This document shows positions 44,384 through 53,092 of a stretch of DNA of 64,000 nt, one piece after another. Source of the DNA: Paenibacillus ihuae. GTDB taxonomy: Bacteria > Bacillota > Bacilli > Paenibacillales > Paenibacillaceae. The stretch spans positions 238,515-302,514 of the forward strand of contig NZ_LN831198.1 in the NCBI RefSeq assembly GCF_001368795.1, given 5' to 3'. The stretch's first letter is position 1, and each line of letters starts with the position of its first letter. A model generated the notes under the pieces. It worked only from the letters and a program-made list of their open reading frames with translations, made no database searches and was not told the DNA's origin. The position numbers were made by a program, and so were the translations under genes.

Positions 44384-45214
44384 ATGGAGAATACAACTGC
44401 AGTGACAACAGGTGAAGTGAGATTGAGCTTTGTAAACCTCTTTACCCCGCGGGCCAATCAACCGGGGCAAGAGCCGAAATATAGCACAACTATTCTGATT
44501 CCAAAGACCGACTATGCTACCATGCAGCGGATTAACGCTGCTATAGAAGCGGCTGCGCAAAAGGGTGCTACGAGCATCTGGAACGGGGCACGACCTCCTC
44601 AATTGGCAACTCCCATTCATGATGGTGACGGCCTTCGCCCCAACGGTGAAGCATTCGGGCCTGAGTGCAAAGGGCATTGGGTGCTGACGGCAAGTAGCAA
44701 ACAGCAGCAGGCCGTAGTCGCTTCTGACATGAGCCCTATGATCGATCAGACCCGGGTTTACTCCGGAGTGTATGGCCGCGTGAATATCAACTTTTTCCCG
44801 TATCTCAACAGCGGCAAGAAGGGCGTGGGTGCTGGTCTCGGTCCTGTGCAGATCCTCCGGGATGGTGAACCTCTTGGCGGCCGTATCTCTGCAGAGCAGG
44901 CTTTCGGTGGCAACGGCGGTGGCGTAGGATATACTCCTGCACCGGGCCCTCAGGGTTGGGAGCAGGCGGCACCACCACAGCAGCAGTATGGCCAACAACC
45001 GCAGCAGGGTTACGGTCAGGCTCCTCAGCAGGGCTATGGTCAGCCAGCACCACAATATGGACAGCAACCACAACAGGGATACAGCCAGCAACCTCCGACA
45101 CAGCAAGGATATGGCCAAGCGCCACAGCAGTACAGCCAGCAACCTCCAGCACAGCAGCAAATTGATCCTATTACCGGCAGACCGATGCCAGGTGGCCCTG
45201 TATGGGGGATCTAA
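44384..45214 (+). CDS. DUF2815 single-stranded DNA-binding protein with YGQ-rich tail
   Basis: 276 residues. Residues 1-175 form a DUF2815 domain, an OB-fold related to T7 gp2.5-like ssDNA-binding proteins (EVRLSFVNLF, GVYGRVNINFFPYL). Residues about 180-260 are a repetitive Gln/Pro/Tyr/Gly tail with units like YGQQPQQGYGQAPQQ. It then ends ITGRPMPGGPVWGI. The end overlaps the polymerase gene by 13 bases. The long tail is unusual (see findings). Confidence 0.85.
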   Translation: MENTTAVTTGEVRLSFVNLFTPRANQPGQEPKYSTTILIPKTDYATMQRINAAIEAAAQKGATSIWNGARPPQLATPIHDGDGLRPNGEAFGPECKGHWVLTASSKQQQAVVASDMSPMIDQTRVYSGVYGRVNINFFPYLNSGKKGVGAGLGPVQILRDGEPLGGRISAEQAFGGNGGGVGYTPAPGPQGWEQAAPPQQQYGQQPQQGYGQAPQQGYGQPAPQYGQQPQQGYSQQPPTQQGYGQAPQQYSQQPPAQQQIDPITGRPMPGGPVWGI

Positions 45215-47169
45215 TTCATCACCTCTCGATTGATATCGAGACCTTCAGCGATATAGACATCAAGAAAGCGGGATTGTACAGATATGTACAGTCCCCTGCT
45301 TTTCAAATCCTCCTATTTGCTTATTCCTTTAACGGTGGCTCTGTTCAAATCGTAGACATGGCCCAGGGAGAGCAGATTCCACAGCTTGTTATAACTGCCT
45401 TAAGCGATCCAAACGTCATCAAACACGCATACAACGCAGCATTTGAATGGTATTGCCTTAATAAGTTTTGGTCATCACCAGTAGAACAGTGGCGCTGCAC
45501 CCAGATCCACGGGCTGTACTGCGGCTACCCTGCGGGCTTGGGCAAAGTCGGGGAAGCACTGGGACTGCCGCAAGATAAGAAGAAAATGGGCGTTGGTGGC
45601 TCGCTGATCCGGACATTCTGTGTGCCCACTAAGCCGACAAAGGCTAACGGGCAAAGGCTCAGGACGCTACCCCACCATGAGCCGGAAAAGTGGGAGACCT
45701 TCAAGCAATACTGTATCGGTGACGTTGTAGCCGAAATGGAAATCTTGCGCCGGCTATCAGTATTCCCGGTTCCTGATATGGAGTGGCAGCTGTGGCAGCT
45801 GGACCAGCGAATTAACGCCCGCGGTATTGCCTGCGACCTTCATCTGGTTGAGGGAGCCCTGGCCGTAGACGAACAGATTACAGCTGAGCTCATGAAAGAA
45901 GCCGTACAGCTTAGCGGCCTTGATAACCCGAAGTCAGTGCAGCAGCTCAAGAAGTGGCTGACTGAGGAAATTGGCGAAGAGGTTGAGGATCTGAAAAAAG
46001 ACACGGTATCCGGACTGATTGAATCAGTGGAGGAAGGCAAGGCCAAACGTGTCCTGGAGATCCGCAGGGAGCTAAGTAAGACCAGCACCAAAAAGTACGT
46101 GGCCATGAAGACTGTCGCTTGCGAGGATGGCCGGGTGCGTGGGCTGTTGCAGTTCTATGGTGCTAACCGGACGGGACGCTGGGCAGGCCGATTGGTGCAG
46201 GTGCATAACCTTCCCCGAAACAAGATGGAGACTCTAGCCTATGCCCGGCAGCTAGTAGCAGATCGAAATATCAACATGCTCAAGTTCATGTATGGCAATG
46301 TGCCGGATACCCTTTCCCAGCTGATCCGGACTGCATTTGTAGCCTCAAGCGGTAAGCAACTGCTGGTGGCAGACTTTAGCGCTATCGAGGCTCGAGTTAT
46401 AGCCTGGTTGGCCGGAGAACAGTGGCGGCTGGACGTGTTCGCCACACACGGGAAGATATATGAGGCGTCAGCATCCCAAATGTTCGGTATTCCCCTTGAG
46501 GAGATCACGAAAGACTTGCGAAGCAAAGGAAAGGTTTCTGAGCTCGCGCTGGGCTATCAAGGTGCTTCTGGCGCACTGATCCAGATGGGTGCCTTGGACA
46601 TGGGGCTTTCAGAGGAGGAGCTACCTGAGATCGTAAACCGGTGGCGAAATGCGAATCGCCGAATCGTTGATCTGTGGTACGCCTTCGAGCGGGCAGCCGT
46701 TGAGGTCATGCAGACAGGAATGCCAGTAGGCGTTCGCGGCATTGTCTTCGCCCGAGAGAGCCATCACGGCAATAATCTGGACTTCTTCACCGTGCAGCTA
46801 CCGAGTGGCCGCAAGCTCTATTATGTAGCGCCGCGATTGGCGCAGAATGATTTCGGCAAGCAGGCACTTCACTATATGGGGCCGGACCAGAAGACAGGAA
46901 AGTGGACGCTGATATCCACATACGGGGGCAAGCTTGTGGAAAACATCGTCCAGGCGATTGCCCGGGACTGCTTGGCCGTCACTCTGGTTAAAGCCGAGCA
47001 GGCCGGATTCGACACCGTACTGCATGTGCATGATGAGCTCGGCATCGAATCGGATCGCCCAGAGGATCTGGATAAGGTCTTAGCGCTGATGAGTGACCCG
47101 GTAGATTGGGCTCCAGGCCTTCCGCTCAAGGGTGCGGGCTTCGTGACTGAGTTTTATATGAAGGATTAG
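45202..47169 (+). CDS. Phage DNA polymerase, family A
   Basis: 655 residues. The 3'-5' exonuclease domain opens with LSIDIETFSD (Asp/Glu pair). The polymerase domain has motif A VADFSAIEARVIAWLAGE near residue 390, motif B RSKGKVSELALGYQG near 440, and motif C LHVHDELGIE near 610. It replicates the phage genome. The start lies inside the ssDNA-binding gene, in line with coupled translation. Confidence 0.94.
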   Translation: MGDLIHHLSIDIETFSDIDIKKAGLYRYVQSPAFQILLFAYSFNGGSVQIVDMAQGEQIPQLVITALSDPNVIKHAYNAAFEWYCLNKFWSSPVEQWRCTQIHGLYCGYPAGLGKVGEALGLPQDKKKMGVGGSLIRTFCVPTKPTKANGQRLRTLPHHEPEKWETFKQYCIGDVVAEMEILRRLSVFPVPDMEWQLWQLDQRINARGIACDLHLVEGALAVDEQITAELMKEAVQLSGLDNPKSVQQLKKWLTEEIGEEVEDLKKDTVSGLIESVEEGKAKRVLEIRRELSKTSTKKYVAMKTVACEDGRVRGLLQFYGANRTGRWAGRLVQVHNLPRNKMETLAYARQLVADRNINMLKFMYGNVPDTLSQLIRTAFVASSGKQLLVADFSAIEARVIAWLAGEQWRLDVFATHGKIYEASASQMFGIPLEEITKDLRSKGKVSELALGYQGASGALIQMGALDMGLSEEELPEIVNRWRNANRRIVDLWYAFERAAVEVMQTGMPVGVRGIVFARESHHGNNLDFFTVQLPSGRKLYYVAPRLAQNDFGKQALHYMGPDQKTGKWTLISTYGGKLVENIVQAIARDCLAVTLVKAEQAGFDTVLHVHDELGIESDRPEDLDKVLALMSDPVDWAPGLPLKGAGFVTEFYMKD

Positions 47170-47181
47170 TGGGGTGATTTT

Positions 47182-47487
47182 ATGGGTCAGCGATTTATAC
47201 GCGGGGCGCTGGCTCCGCATCCGGATGATGTTCTTGACGGCATCACATATGACAGCGGCGGAAGAATGGAGTATCACCCGGAATTCCATTTCAGCCACGG
47301 CGAGCCATGGAGTTTCGAAGATCTGGAGTACCTATGCACGTTCTATGGGACAGACGATGCACGGACTTTAGCATTTGCGCTCGGGAAGACGGAACACACA
47401 TGCCGGGTGAAGTACTACAAGCTGAAACTAGACGGGCGTGTTGACTATTATCGAGATTGCTACAGACGGAAACTGGAGGCGAACTAA
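47182..47487 (+). CDS. Hypothetical phage protein, HTH-like
   Basis: 101 residues, rich in His and aromatic residues at the start (ITYDSGGRMEYHPEFHFSHG). The second half (LEYLCTFYGTDDARTLAFAL, GKTEHTCRVKYYKLK) looks like a helix-turn-helix of the type that scans for regulators. No family is named with confidence. It follows the polymerase by 12 bases. Confidence 0.6.
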   Translation: MGQRFIRGALAPHPDDVLDGITYDSGGRMEYHPEFHFSHGEPWSFEDLEYLCTFYGTDDARTLAFALGKTEHTCRVKYYKLKLDGRVDYYRDCYRRKLEAN

Positions 47488-47489
47488 CG

Positions 47490-47867
47490 TTGAAGCGGAA
47501 AACAAAAGCCCAGGTTGAACAGGAGCGCCTTGAGAAGCAGCGGATCCAACTGGTGCGCTGGGAGGCTCAGCAGGCCGCGGCAAAAGCGCGGGAAGCGAAA
47601 GCCAAGGAGCAGAAGCGTATTCGTGAGCTGAACGCTCTTCTGAAGAAGCAGCGTTCCATCAAACGCATGGAAATTCCTTCGCAATATGCAAGTGAATCCA
47701 TTTTTGTTCACAAACGGATCTATGAAGGGTTTATGAAAGACAAAACAATTTTCATTCAGCGCATGTACCCGGTCGGGGGATCTGGCGGCAAGCTTGTCAT
47801 CGAATTCAAATCGAGAGCCGGCAAGCTCGGAGAATTGGAACTGCAAGATCTGGGGCCAATGCCATGA
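47490..47867 (+). CDS. Hypothetical phage protein with basic coiled coil
   Basis: 125 residues. The first 60 form a highly charged Lys/Arg/Glu/Gln helix, probably a coiled coil; the rest is a small beta-rich part (IFIQRMYPVGGSGGKLVIEF). The start is TTG at 47490 behind GGAGGCG; another in-frame start at 47457 lies within the previous gene. Unknown function. Confidence 0.55.
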   Translation: MKRKTKAQVEQERLEKQRIQLVRWEAQQAAAKAREAKAKEQKRIRELNALLKKQRSIKRMEIPSQYASESIFVHKRIYEGFMKDKTIFIQRMYPVGGSGGKLVIEFKSRAGKLGELELQDLGPMP

Positions 47868-48061
47868 GGACGGATCCATTCTTTCAAGAGATACCCTGGG
47901 ACATTATCACAGACGATAGCGGCAAAGTGATCGGCGAGGTGTATTGCCTTCTGCCAGCACCGCCGCCAAGGAGGCGACAACGGAAATGGGGTACGAATTC
48001 TACATTTCACCCGAAGACTATGCCCGTGCCGAAGCCAACGGTGTCAGCCAGACGCGGTTAG
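47864..48061 (+). CDS. Small hypothetical phage protein
   Basis: 65 residues beginning MRTDPFFQEIPWDIITDDSG with an ATGA overlap to the gene before, then a Pro/Arg-rich stretch. Its last 76 bases overlap the next gene in another frame, so the C-terminus may be incidental. Real but weakly supported. Confidence 0.4.
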   Translation: MRTDPFFQEIPWDIITDDSGKVIGEVYCLLPAPPPRRRQRKWGTNSTFHPKTMPVPKPTVSARRG

Positions 48062-48516
48062 AATACCGTATCCGATCATGGGGTTGGGAAAAAGAGCGTG
48101 CGATCACAAAGCCGCCGCGCCCCATGCAGGATCGTTCCGAGTGGAGGAAAGTGGCGGAGGCGAACGGGATTCCTCGTAAGCTATTCTATCAACGGGTTCT
48201 TAAATATGGCTGGTCAGAGGAACGGGCAGCGACTCAGCCGATAGCTACGGATGAAGATCGAGCCAGGAATGCACGTGTCGGCATGGAGGCGATGCGAGTC
48301 CATCCAGCTGAGTATATCGAGCTCGCCCGTAAGAACGGAATTCCGTACAAGCGCTTCCGCTGGCGTGTTGCGCATGGATGGAGCTACGAACAGGCAGCCA
48401 CTGCTGCGAAAGTGTCGCCCGAGGAGGCCGGCCGCCGTGGAAAGAGCCGGACTGAGCAGCTTCATGGCGACGTCAACGCCCTTATTTTTCAGAAGAGACA
48501 AATAGAGTCACATTAG
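47986..48516 (+). CDS. Phage protein with three HTH-like repeats
   Basis: 176 residues made largely of three related units of about 45 residues: ANGVSQTRLEYRIRSWGWEK, ANGIPRKLFYQRVLKYGWSE and KNGIPYKRFRWRVAHGWSYE, each followed by A-x-T. The pattern suggests tandem DNA-binding helix-turn-helix modules. ATG at 47986 (AAGGAGG upstream) is preferred over an in-frame TTG at 47944. Function unknown; a replication or packaging DNA-binding role is possible. Confidence 0.65.
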   Translation: MGYEFYISPEDYARAEANGVSQTRLEYRIRSWGWEKERAITKPPRPMQDRSEWRKVAEANGIPRKLFYQRVLKYGWSEERAATQPIATDEDRARNARVGMEAMRVHPAEYIELARKNGIPYKRFRWRVAHGWSYEQAATAAKVSPEEAGRRGKSRTEQLHGDVNALIFQKRQIESH

Positions 48517-48542
48517 ACGCATATAGCGAAGGAGAAATAATT

Positions 48543-48743
48543 ATGGATAGACCATTAAATGGTGGGTTCATTTGTGCCAAGCATAATATTGGATATAAAA
48601 TCCAATGCCCTTCATGCCTTTTTATTTCACAGAAAGAAAAGGAACTACGTCAATTATTGCATAACACTGTTGATGTAATGACTTTTGAACAACTACAGAA
48701 GGTTGCTGAATTACTGAATCTAGGCAGTGAGCTTAATGAATAG
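48543..48743 (+). CDS. Small hypothetical protein with Cys/His motif
   Basis: 66 residues. CAKHNIGYKIQCPSC near residues 11-25 could hold zinc, followed by a helical C-terminus. AAGGAG precedes ATG. The DNA here is clearly more AT-rich than its neighbours, hinting at a separate origin (a moron-like insertion). Confidence 0.6.
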   Translation: MDRPLNGGFICAKHNIGYKIQCPSCLFISQKEKELRQLLHNTVDVMTFEQLQKVAELLNLGSELNE

Positions 48744-48793
48744 TTCGAAGATTAAACCTATTAGATGATTAATGACCAAAGGCGGTATGCCCT

Positions 48794-51217
48794 GTGAATT
48801 ATAACAGATCGATAACCATATCAGCGGCTGGCAGCCGCCGTGCTACACACTGGCCAGCTCAGATCCTTCTGTGGTCTGAGCTGGTCGAACGGCTGCGGGT
48901 GTCTACACGCGGAACGGAGACACTGGCGCAATACCTGAGTTACCCTAAGAGTCAGCAGGATGACCTGAAAGACGTGGGCGGCTTTGTTGCCGGTACGCTT
49001 GACGGCGGCCGCCGCAAAGCTGCTGCGGTGCTGAGCCGGGATGTGCTGACGCTTGACCTGGACAGCATTCCGCCAGGCGGCACGATGGACGTGCTGCGCC
49101 GGCTGGATGCCCTGGGCTGCGCTTATGCGGTTTACTCTACCCGGAAGCATGAGGAGGGGCGGCCGCGGCTGCGCGTGCTAGTGCCTACAGACCGGACGGT
49201 CTCCGTTGATGAATACGAGCCATTAGCGCGGAAGCTTGGCCAGATCATCGGCATTGAGCTCTGTGACCCGACGACCTTTGAGGCTTCGCGGCTGATGTAC
49301 TGGCCGAGCTGCAGCGCAGATAGTCAGTATGTGTTCACCTACGGCGATAAGCAGTTTCTCTTTGCAGATGGACTGCTCGGCCTATACACCAACTGGCGCA
49401 ACATCCAGGAGTGGCCACAAGTACCAGGAGCCAGTGAGGCGCATGTCCGGCTGGCTGCAAAGCAAGGGGATCCATCGGCTAAGAGCGGAGTCGTTGGCGC
49501 GTTCTGTCGGACTTATGACATTCATCAGGCCATAGCGGCGTTCCTCCCTGGGGCTTACCTGGAGACCGATGACGGGACAGGCAGATTAACCTTCGCCGGC
49601 GGATCTACGGTGGGTGGAGCTGTGGTGTACGACGATGGCCAGTTCCTGTACTCCCATCATGCCACGGATCCGACCAGCGGCCGGCTGGTGAACAGCTTTG
49701 ACCTGGTGCGGCTGCACCGGTTCGGCTCAGCGGACGATGAGGCCAAGGCCGGTACGCCGACGAATAAGCTTCCGTCTTATGTGGCCATGACGGCTTTCGC
49801 GCTGGAGCTGGAGCCTGTTGCCGGGCTGCTGAAGCAGGAGCGCTACGAGAAGGCTGTTAGTGAGTTCAGTGTCGTGGATTCGGCGCTTCCTGTGGATCCG
49901 GAAGACCTGGAGTGGATGAAGAAACTCAAGATTAACAGCAACGGGATCTATTTACGGCTGACGGAGAATGTGCAGCTGGTACTGCAGTACGATGTACGGC
50001 TGCGCGGCCGGATCTACCGGGATACCTTTACGGATCGGCTGACAGGCGTTGCACCGTTGCCGTGGCCGCCGCGGGATCGGACAGCTGGAGCATTTCAGTG
50101 GACTGATGCCGATGACGCCGGACTGCGCACTTATATAGAAAGAACGCTTGGCTTCCGGACAGAAGCCATGATCCGGGATGCATTTGTCTTGTGTGCAGAG
50201 AAGCATGCGATTAATCCGGTAGCGGCTTATTTGGAGTCCCTGCAATGGGATGGGGTGCCGCGGCTGGATACGCTGTATGTGGATTACCTGGGAGCAGAGG
50301 ATAGCACGTACATGCGAACGATAACCCGCAAGGCGCTTGTGGCTGCTGTTGCCAGGGCAATGGTCGAGGGTGTGAAGTTCGATTATATGACAGTAATCTG
50401 CGGGCTGCAGGGGATCGGAAAGAGTACTCTGTTCCGGAAGCTTGGCCGGGATTGGTTCAGTGACAGCTTAAAAACCTTTGAGGGCAAAGAGGCGGAGGAG
50501 CTGATCCAGGGCAAGTGGATCGTTGAGATTGCTGAGCTTCAGGCGTTTAACCGAGCAGACGTTAACCGGATCAAGCAGTTCCTGAGCAAGATGGATGATC
50601 AATACCGGGAAGCATATGCTCGCAACGTAAAGAACCAGGTCCGGCGTTCGATCTTTTTTGGAACGACGAATGACCATGAGTACCTACATGACCCAACGGG
50701 GAACCGCCGATTCTGGCCGGTGGACGCGCGACCAGGCTTTGCATCAAAATCCGTATTCCGTGACTTGGACGAGATAGAGGTAGGCCAGATCTGGGCAGAG
50801 GCCATGATGCGCTGGCGCTTTGGGGAGCCCTTGTATCTGTCTAATGAAATGGAAGAGGATGCAGAACAGCGCCGGCAGGAGCATCTGGTGCGAGATCCAC
50901 TGGAGGGTATTATTGAAGACTTCCTGGAGCGTCCGGTTCCGGAGGATTGGCTGCGATGGCCGCCTGAGAAGCGCCTGATGTATTGGGGCGGAGGGATGAC
51001 GTACGACGGTCCCCTGCGGCAAAGGGACAGGGTGTGTGCAGCAGAGATCTACCGGGAGTGCCTGGGCGAGCGTCGCGCAATTCCTAAGACGGATGCTATA
51101 CGGATTAATGCCGTACTGACGAAACTTACCGGGTGGGAACGCGCCAGCGCTATGCATTCCGGGGCAGATTACGGCAAGCAGAAGGGCTTTAAAAGATGTC
51201 TACCGGACGTCAACTAA
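48794..51217 (+). CDS. VapE-type primase/helicase
   Basis: 807 residues. The N-terminal region (about 60-300) holds a primase-polymerase-like domain with the acidic LTLDLDSIPPGG motif and YSTRKHEEGRPRLRVLV. The C-terminal half is a virulence-associated-E helicase with Walker A GLQGIGKSTLFRKLG near residue 535, Walker B WIVEIAELQAF and the NRRFWPVDA arginine-finger region. It starts phage DNA replication. The start is GTG behind a weak GGCGG. GTCAAC repeats begin at its last codons. Confidence 0.88.
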   Translation: MNYNRSITISAAGSRRATHWPAQILLWSELVERLRVSTRGTETLAQYLSYPKSQQDDLKDVGGFVAGTLDGGRRKAAAVLSRDVLTLDLDSIPPGGTMDVLRRLDALGCAYAVYSTRKHEEGRPRLRVLVPTDRTVSVDEYEPLARKLGQIIGIELCDPTTFEASRLMYWPSCSADSQYVFTYGDKQFLFADGLLGLYTNWRNIQEWPQVPGASEAHVRLAAKQGDPSAKSGVVGAFCRTYDIHQAIAAFLPGAYLETDDGTGRLTFAGGSTVGGAVVYDDGQFLYSHHATDPTSGRLVNSFDLVRLHRFGSADDEAKAGTPTNKLPSYVAMTAFALELEPVAGLLKQERYEKAVSEFSVVDSALPVDPEDLEWMKKLKINSNGIYLRLTENVQLVLQYDVRLRGRIYRDTFTDRLTGVAPLPWPPRDRTAGAFQWTDADDAGLRTYIERTLGFRTEAMIRDAFVLCAEKHAINPVAAYLESLQWDGVPRLDTLYVDYLGAEDSTYMRTITRKALVAAVARAMVEGVKFDYMTVICGLQGIGKSTLFRKLGRDWFSDSLKTFEGKEAEELIQGKWIVEIAELQAFNRADVNRIKQFLSKMDDQYREAYARNVKNQVRRSIFFGTTNDHEYLHDPTGNRRFWPVDARPGFASKSVFRDLDEIEVGQIWAEAMMRWRFGEPLYLSNEMEEDAEQRRQEHLVRDPLEGIIEDFLERPVPEDWLRWPPEKRLMYWGGGMTYDGPLRQRDRVCAAEIYRECLGERRAIPKTDAIRINAVLTKLTGWERASAMHSGADYGKQKGFKRCLPDVN

Positions 51218-51426
51218 ACGTCAACCAGTCAACCATGCCATTTTCTGGGAAAGTTGACGTGGTTGACAGCCCAATCGCTGAAACCCTTGCTATGACTGGA
51301 TTTGTTATATGTCTACTATGTCAACTACTACTATTAATGAAGATACAAATAGATATATTAGACACACACGTAAGAACACGTAACGCCTAATACGCCTATA
51401 CGCATTACGTCATATACGCGTATAGG
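51209..51426. other. Candidate phage replication origin (repeats and palindrome)
   Basis: Six copies of GTCAAC: 51209, 51220, 51228 and 51320 direct, 51253 and 51262 inverted. Then AT-rich DNA and CCTATACGC (51395-51403) with its inverted copy GCGTATAGG (51418-51426), among repeated TACGCCTA/TAACGCCTA motifs. The 64-codon frame over this stretch (51196-51390) looks like chance. The position after the primase/helicase fits an origin. Confidence 0.5.
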
Positions 51427-51452
51427 GACATGGTTGCTGAGGAGGAATCAAC

Positions 51453-51731
51453 TTGAGAGAGCGAGACATTGAGACTTATCTCCGGAAGCAGGTCAAGGCT
51501 GCAGGGGGCCTTGCCTATAAGTGGACCAGCCCGGGGAATGCAGGTGTGCCTGATCGGATCGTTGTCCTGCCGTTTAACCGGGTGCACTTCGTGGAGCTTA
51601 AAGCACCTGGCCAGAAGCCAACACCGCTGCAGCTGGCACAGCACAGGGAATTAACAGCACGCGGCTGCAGTGTTTGGGTGATTGACAGTAAAGAGGGCGT
51701 TGACGCTTTCCTACAGGAGGCAAGGTCATGA
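51453..51731 (+). CDS. VRR-NUC domain nuclease
   Basis: 92 residues, a minimal VRR-NUC PD-(D/E)XK nuclease: SPGNAGVPDRIVVLP with VHFVELKAPGQKPTPLQ gives the Asp and ExK catalytic residues. Such stand-alone phage nucleases cut branched DNA such as Holliday junctions. The start is TTG behind GAGGAGG. The SNF2 gene follows with a 4-base overlap, a very common phage pairing. Confidence 0.9.
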   Translation: MRERDIETYLRKQVKAAGGLAYKWTSPGNAGVPDRIVVLPFNRVHFVELKAPGQKPTPLQLAQHRELTARGCSVWVIDSKEGVDAFLQEARS

Positions 51732-53092
51732 CGAGGCAGCAGTTCAAGCCCTGGGATTACCAGCGGTACTGCATTAACCGGCTGCTGACTGATGATGCAC
51801 TTGGGCTGTTTCTCGGTCTGGGACTAGGAAAGACAGTTATCACCCTGACTGCCGTGAATGACTTGAAATATAACCGGTTCGCAGTGCGGCGCTGCCTGGT
51901 GATCGCACCGAAGAAGGTCGCGGAATTGACCTGGACAACAGAGGCAGCGAAGTGGGACCACCTGAAGCACCTACGGATCATACCGGTGCTGGGGAGCTCG
52001 CAGAAGCGGATCCGGTCACTAAACACGCCGGGAGATATCTGGGTTATCAACCGGGAAAATGTGAAATGGCTGGCCGAGTATTACCGGAATGCCTGGCCGT
52101 TTGACATGGTAGTCATCGACGAGCTGTCGAGCTTCAAGAGTCATCAGGCGCAGCGCTTCAAGGCGCTGACCTGGATCCGGCCGCATGTGAAGCGGATTGT
52201 CGGGCTGACGGGTACACCGGCACCGAATGGACTTCATGACCTGTGGGCGCAGGTGTTCCTGCTGGATCAGGGCAAGCGGCTGGAGAAGAACATCACCGGA
52301 TACCGGGAGGTTTACTTTAGCCGGAATTATGACGGGCATGGTTACACAGCCAAACCCGGGGCAGACGATATCATACACCGCAAGATTGCAGACCTGTGTA
52401 TCTCGATGAAGGCCGAGGATTACCTGGATCTGCCTGACTGCATCACGAACGTGATACCCGTGGCGCTGGATGCCAAGGCTGCCGAGCAGTACAAGCGGAT
52501 GGAGAAGGATCTGCTGCTTGAGATTGAGGATACCGAGATCAGCGTTACGAGCGCTGCGGCGCTGACGGGCAAGCTGCTGCAGATGTGTAACGGGGCGCTG
52601 TATGATGCCGATCGCGGCGTCCATGAGCTTCACGACTGCAAGCTGGAGGCTTTCAGTGAGCTGGTAGAGCAGCTGAACGGGGCCCGGGCGCTAGTATTCT
52701 ATAGCTTCCAGCACGACTTAACCCGGCTGCATAAAGTTTTGGCCACAACGGGCCTGCGGATCCGCGAGCTGCGGACACCACAGGATCAACTGGACTGGAA
52801 TGCCGGCCAGGTCGATATCCTGCTTGCCCATCCGGCTTCAGCAGCCTACGGACTTAACCTTCAGGATGGCGGGAATCACGTCGTGTGGTTTGGCCTTACT
52901 TGGAGCCTAGAGCTGTATCAGCAGGCTAATGGCCGTCTGCACCGCCAGGGTCAGAAGCAGAAGGTTATTTTGCACCATCTGGTAGTGAAAGGTGGCGTTG
53001 ATGAGGACGTGATGGCAGCGCTGGAGGCAAAGGCTACCACCCAGGACCGGCTGCTGACTGCACTTAAGGCCAGAGTGGAAAGGGTGAGGTAA
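51728..53092 (+). CDS. SNF2-family DNA helicase
   Basis: 454 residues. Walker A GLGLGKTVITL lies near residue 30, the DExx motif is VVIDELSSFKS near 135, then IVGLTGTPAPNGLHDLWAQ (motif III) and, in the second RecA domain, ANGRLHRQGQKQKV (motif VI). A DNA translocase for phage replication or recombination, paired with the VRR-NUC nuclease. Confidence 0.93.
   Translation: MTRQQFKPWDYQRYCINRLLTDDALGLFLGLGLGKTVITLTAVNDLKYNRFAVRRCLVIAPKKVAELTWTTEAAKWDHLKHLRIIPVLGSSQKRIRSLNTPGDIWVINRENVKWLAEYYRNAWPFDMVVIDELSSFKSHQAQRFKALTWIRPHVKRIVGLTGTPAPNGLHDLWAQVFLLDQGKRLEKNITGYREVYFSRNYDGHGYTAKPGADDIIHRKIADLCISMKAEDYLDLPDCITNVIPVALDAKAAEQYKRMEKDLLLEIEDTEISVTSAAALTGKLLQMCNGALYDADRGVHELHDCKLEAFSELVEQLNGARALVFYSFQHDLTRLHKVLATTGLRIRELRTPQDQLDWNAGQVDILLAHPASAAYGLNLQDGGNHVVWFGLTWSLELYQQANGRLHRQGQKQKVILHHLVVKGGVDEDVMAALEAKATTQDRLLTALKARVERVR

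Noticed and set aside
51196-51390. 64-codon open frame after the primase/helicase gene
   Set aside because: It begins inside the primase gene without a ribosome site, covers the GTCAAC repeats and gives a composition unlike the neighbours; treated as chance.
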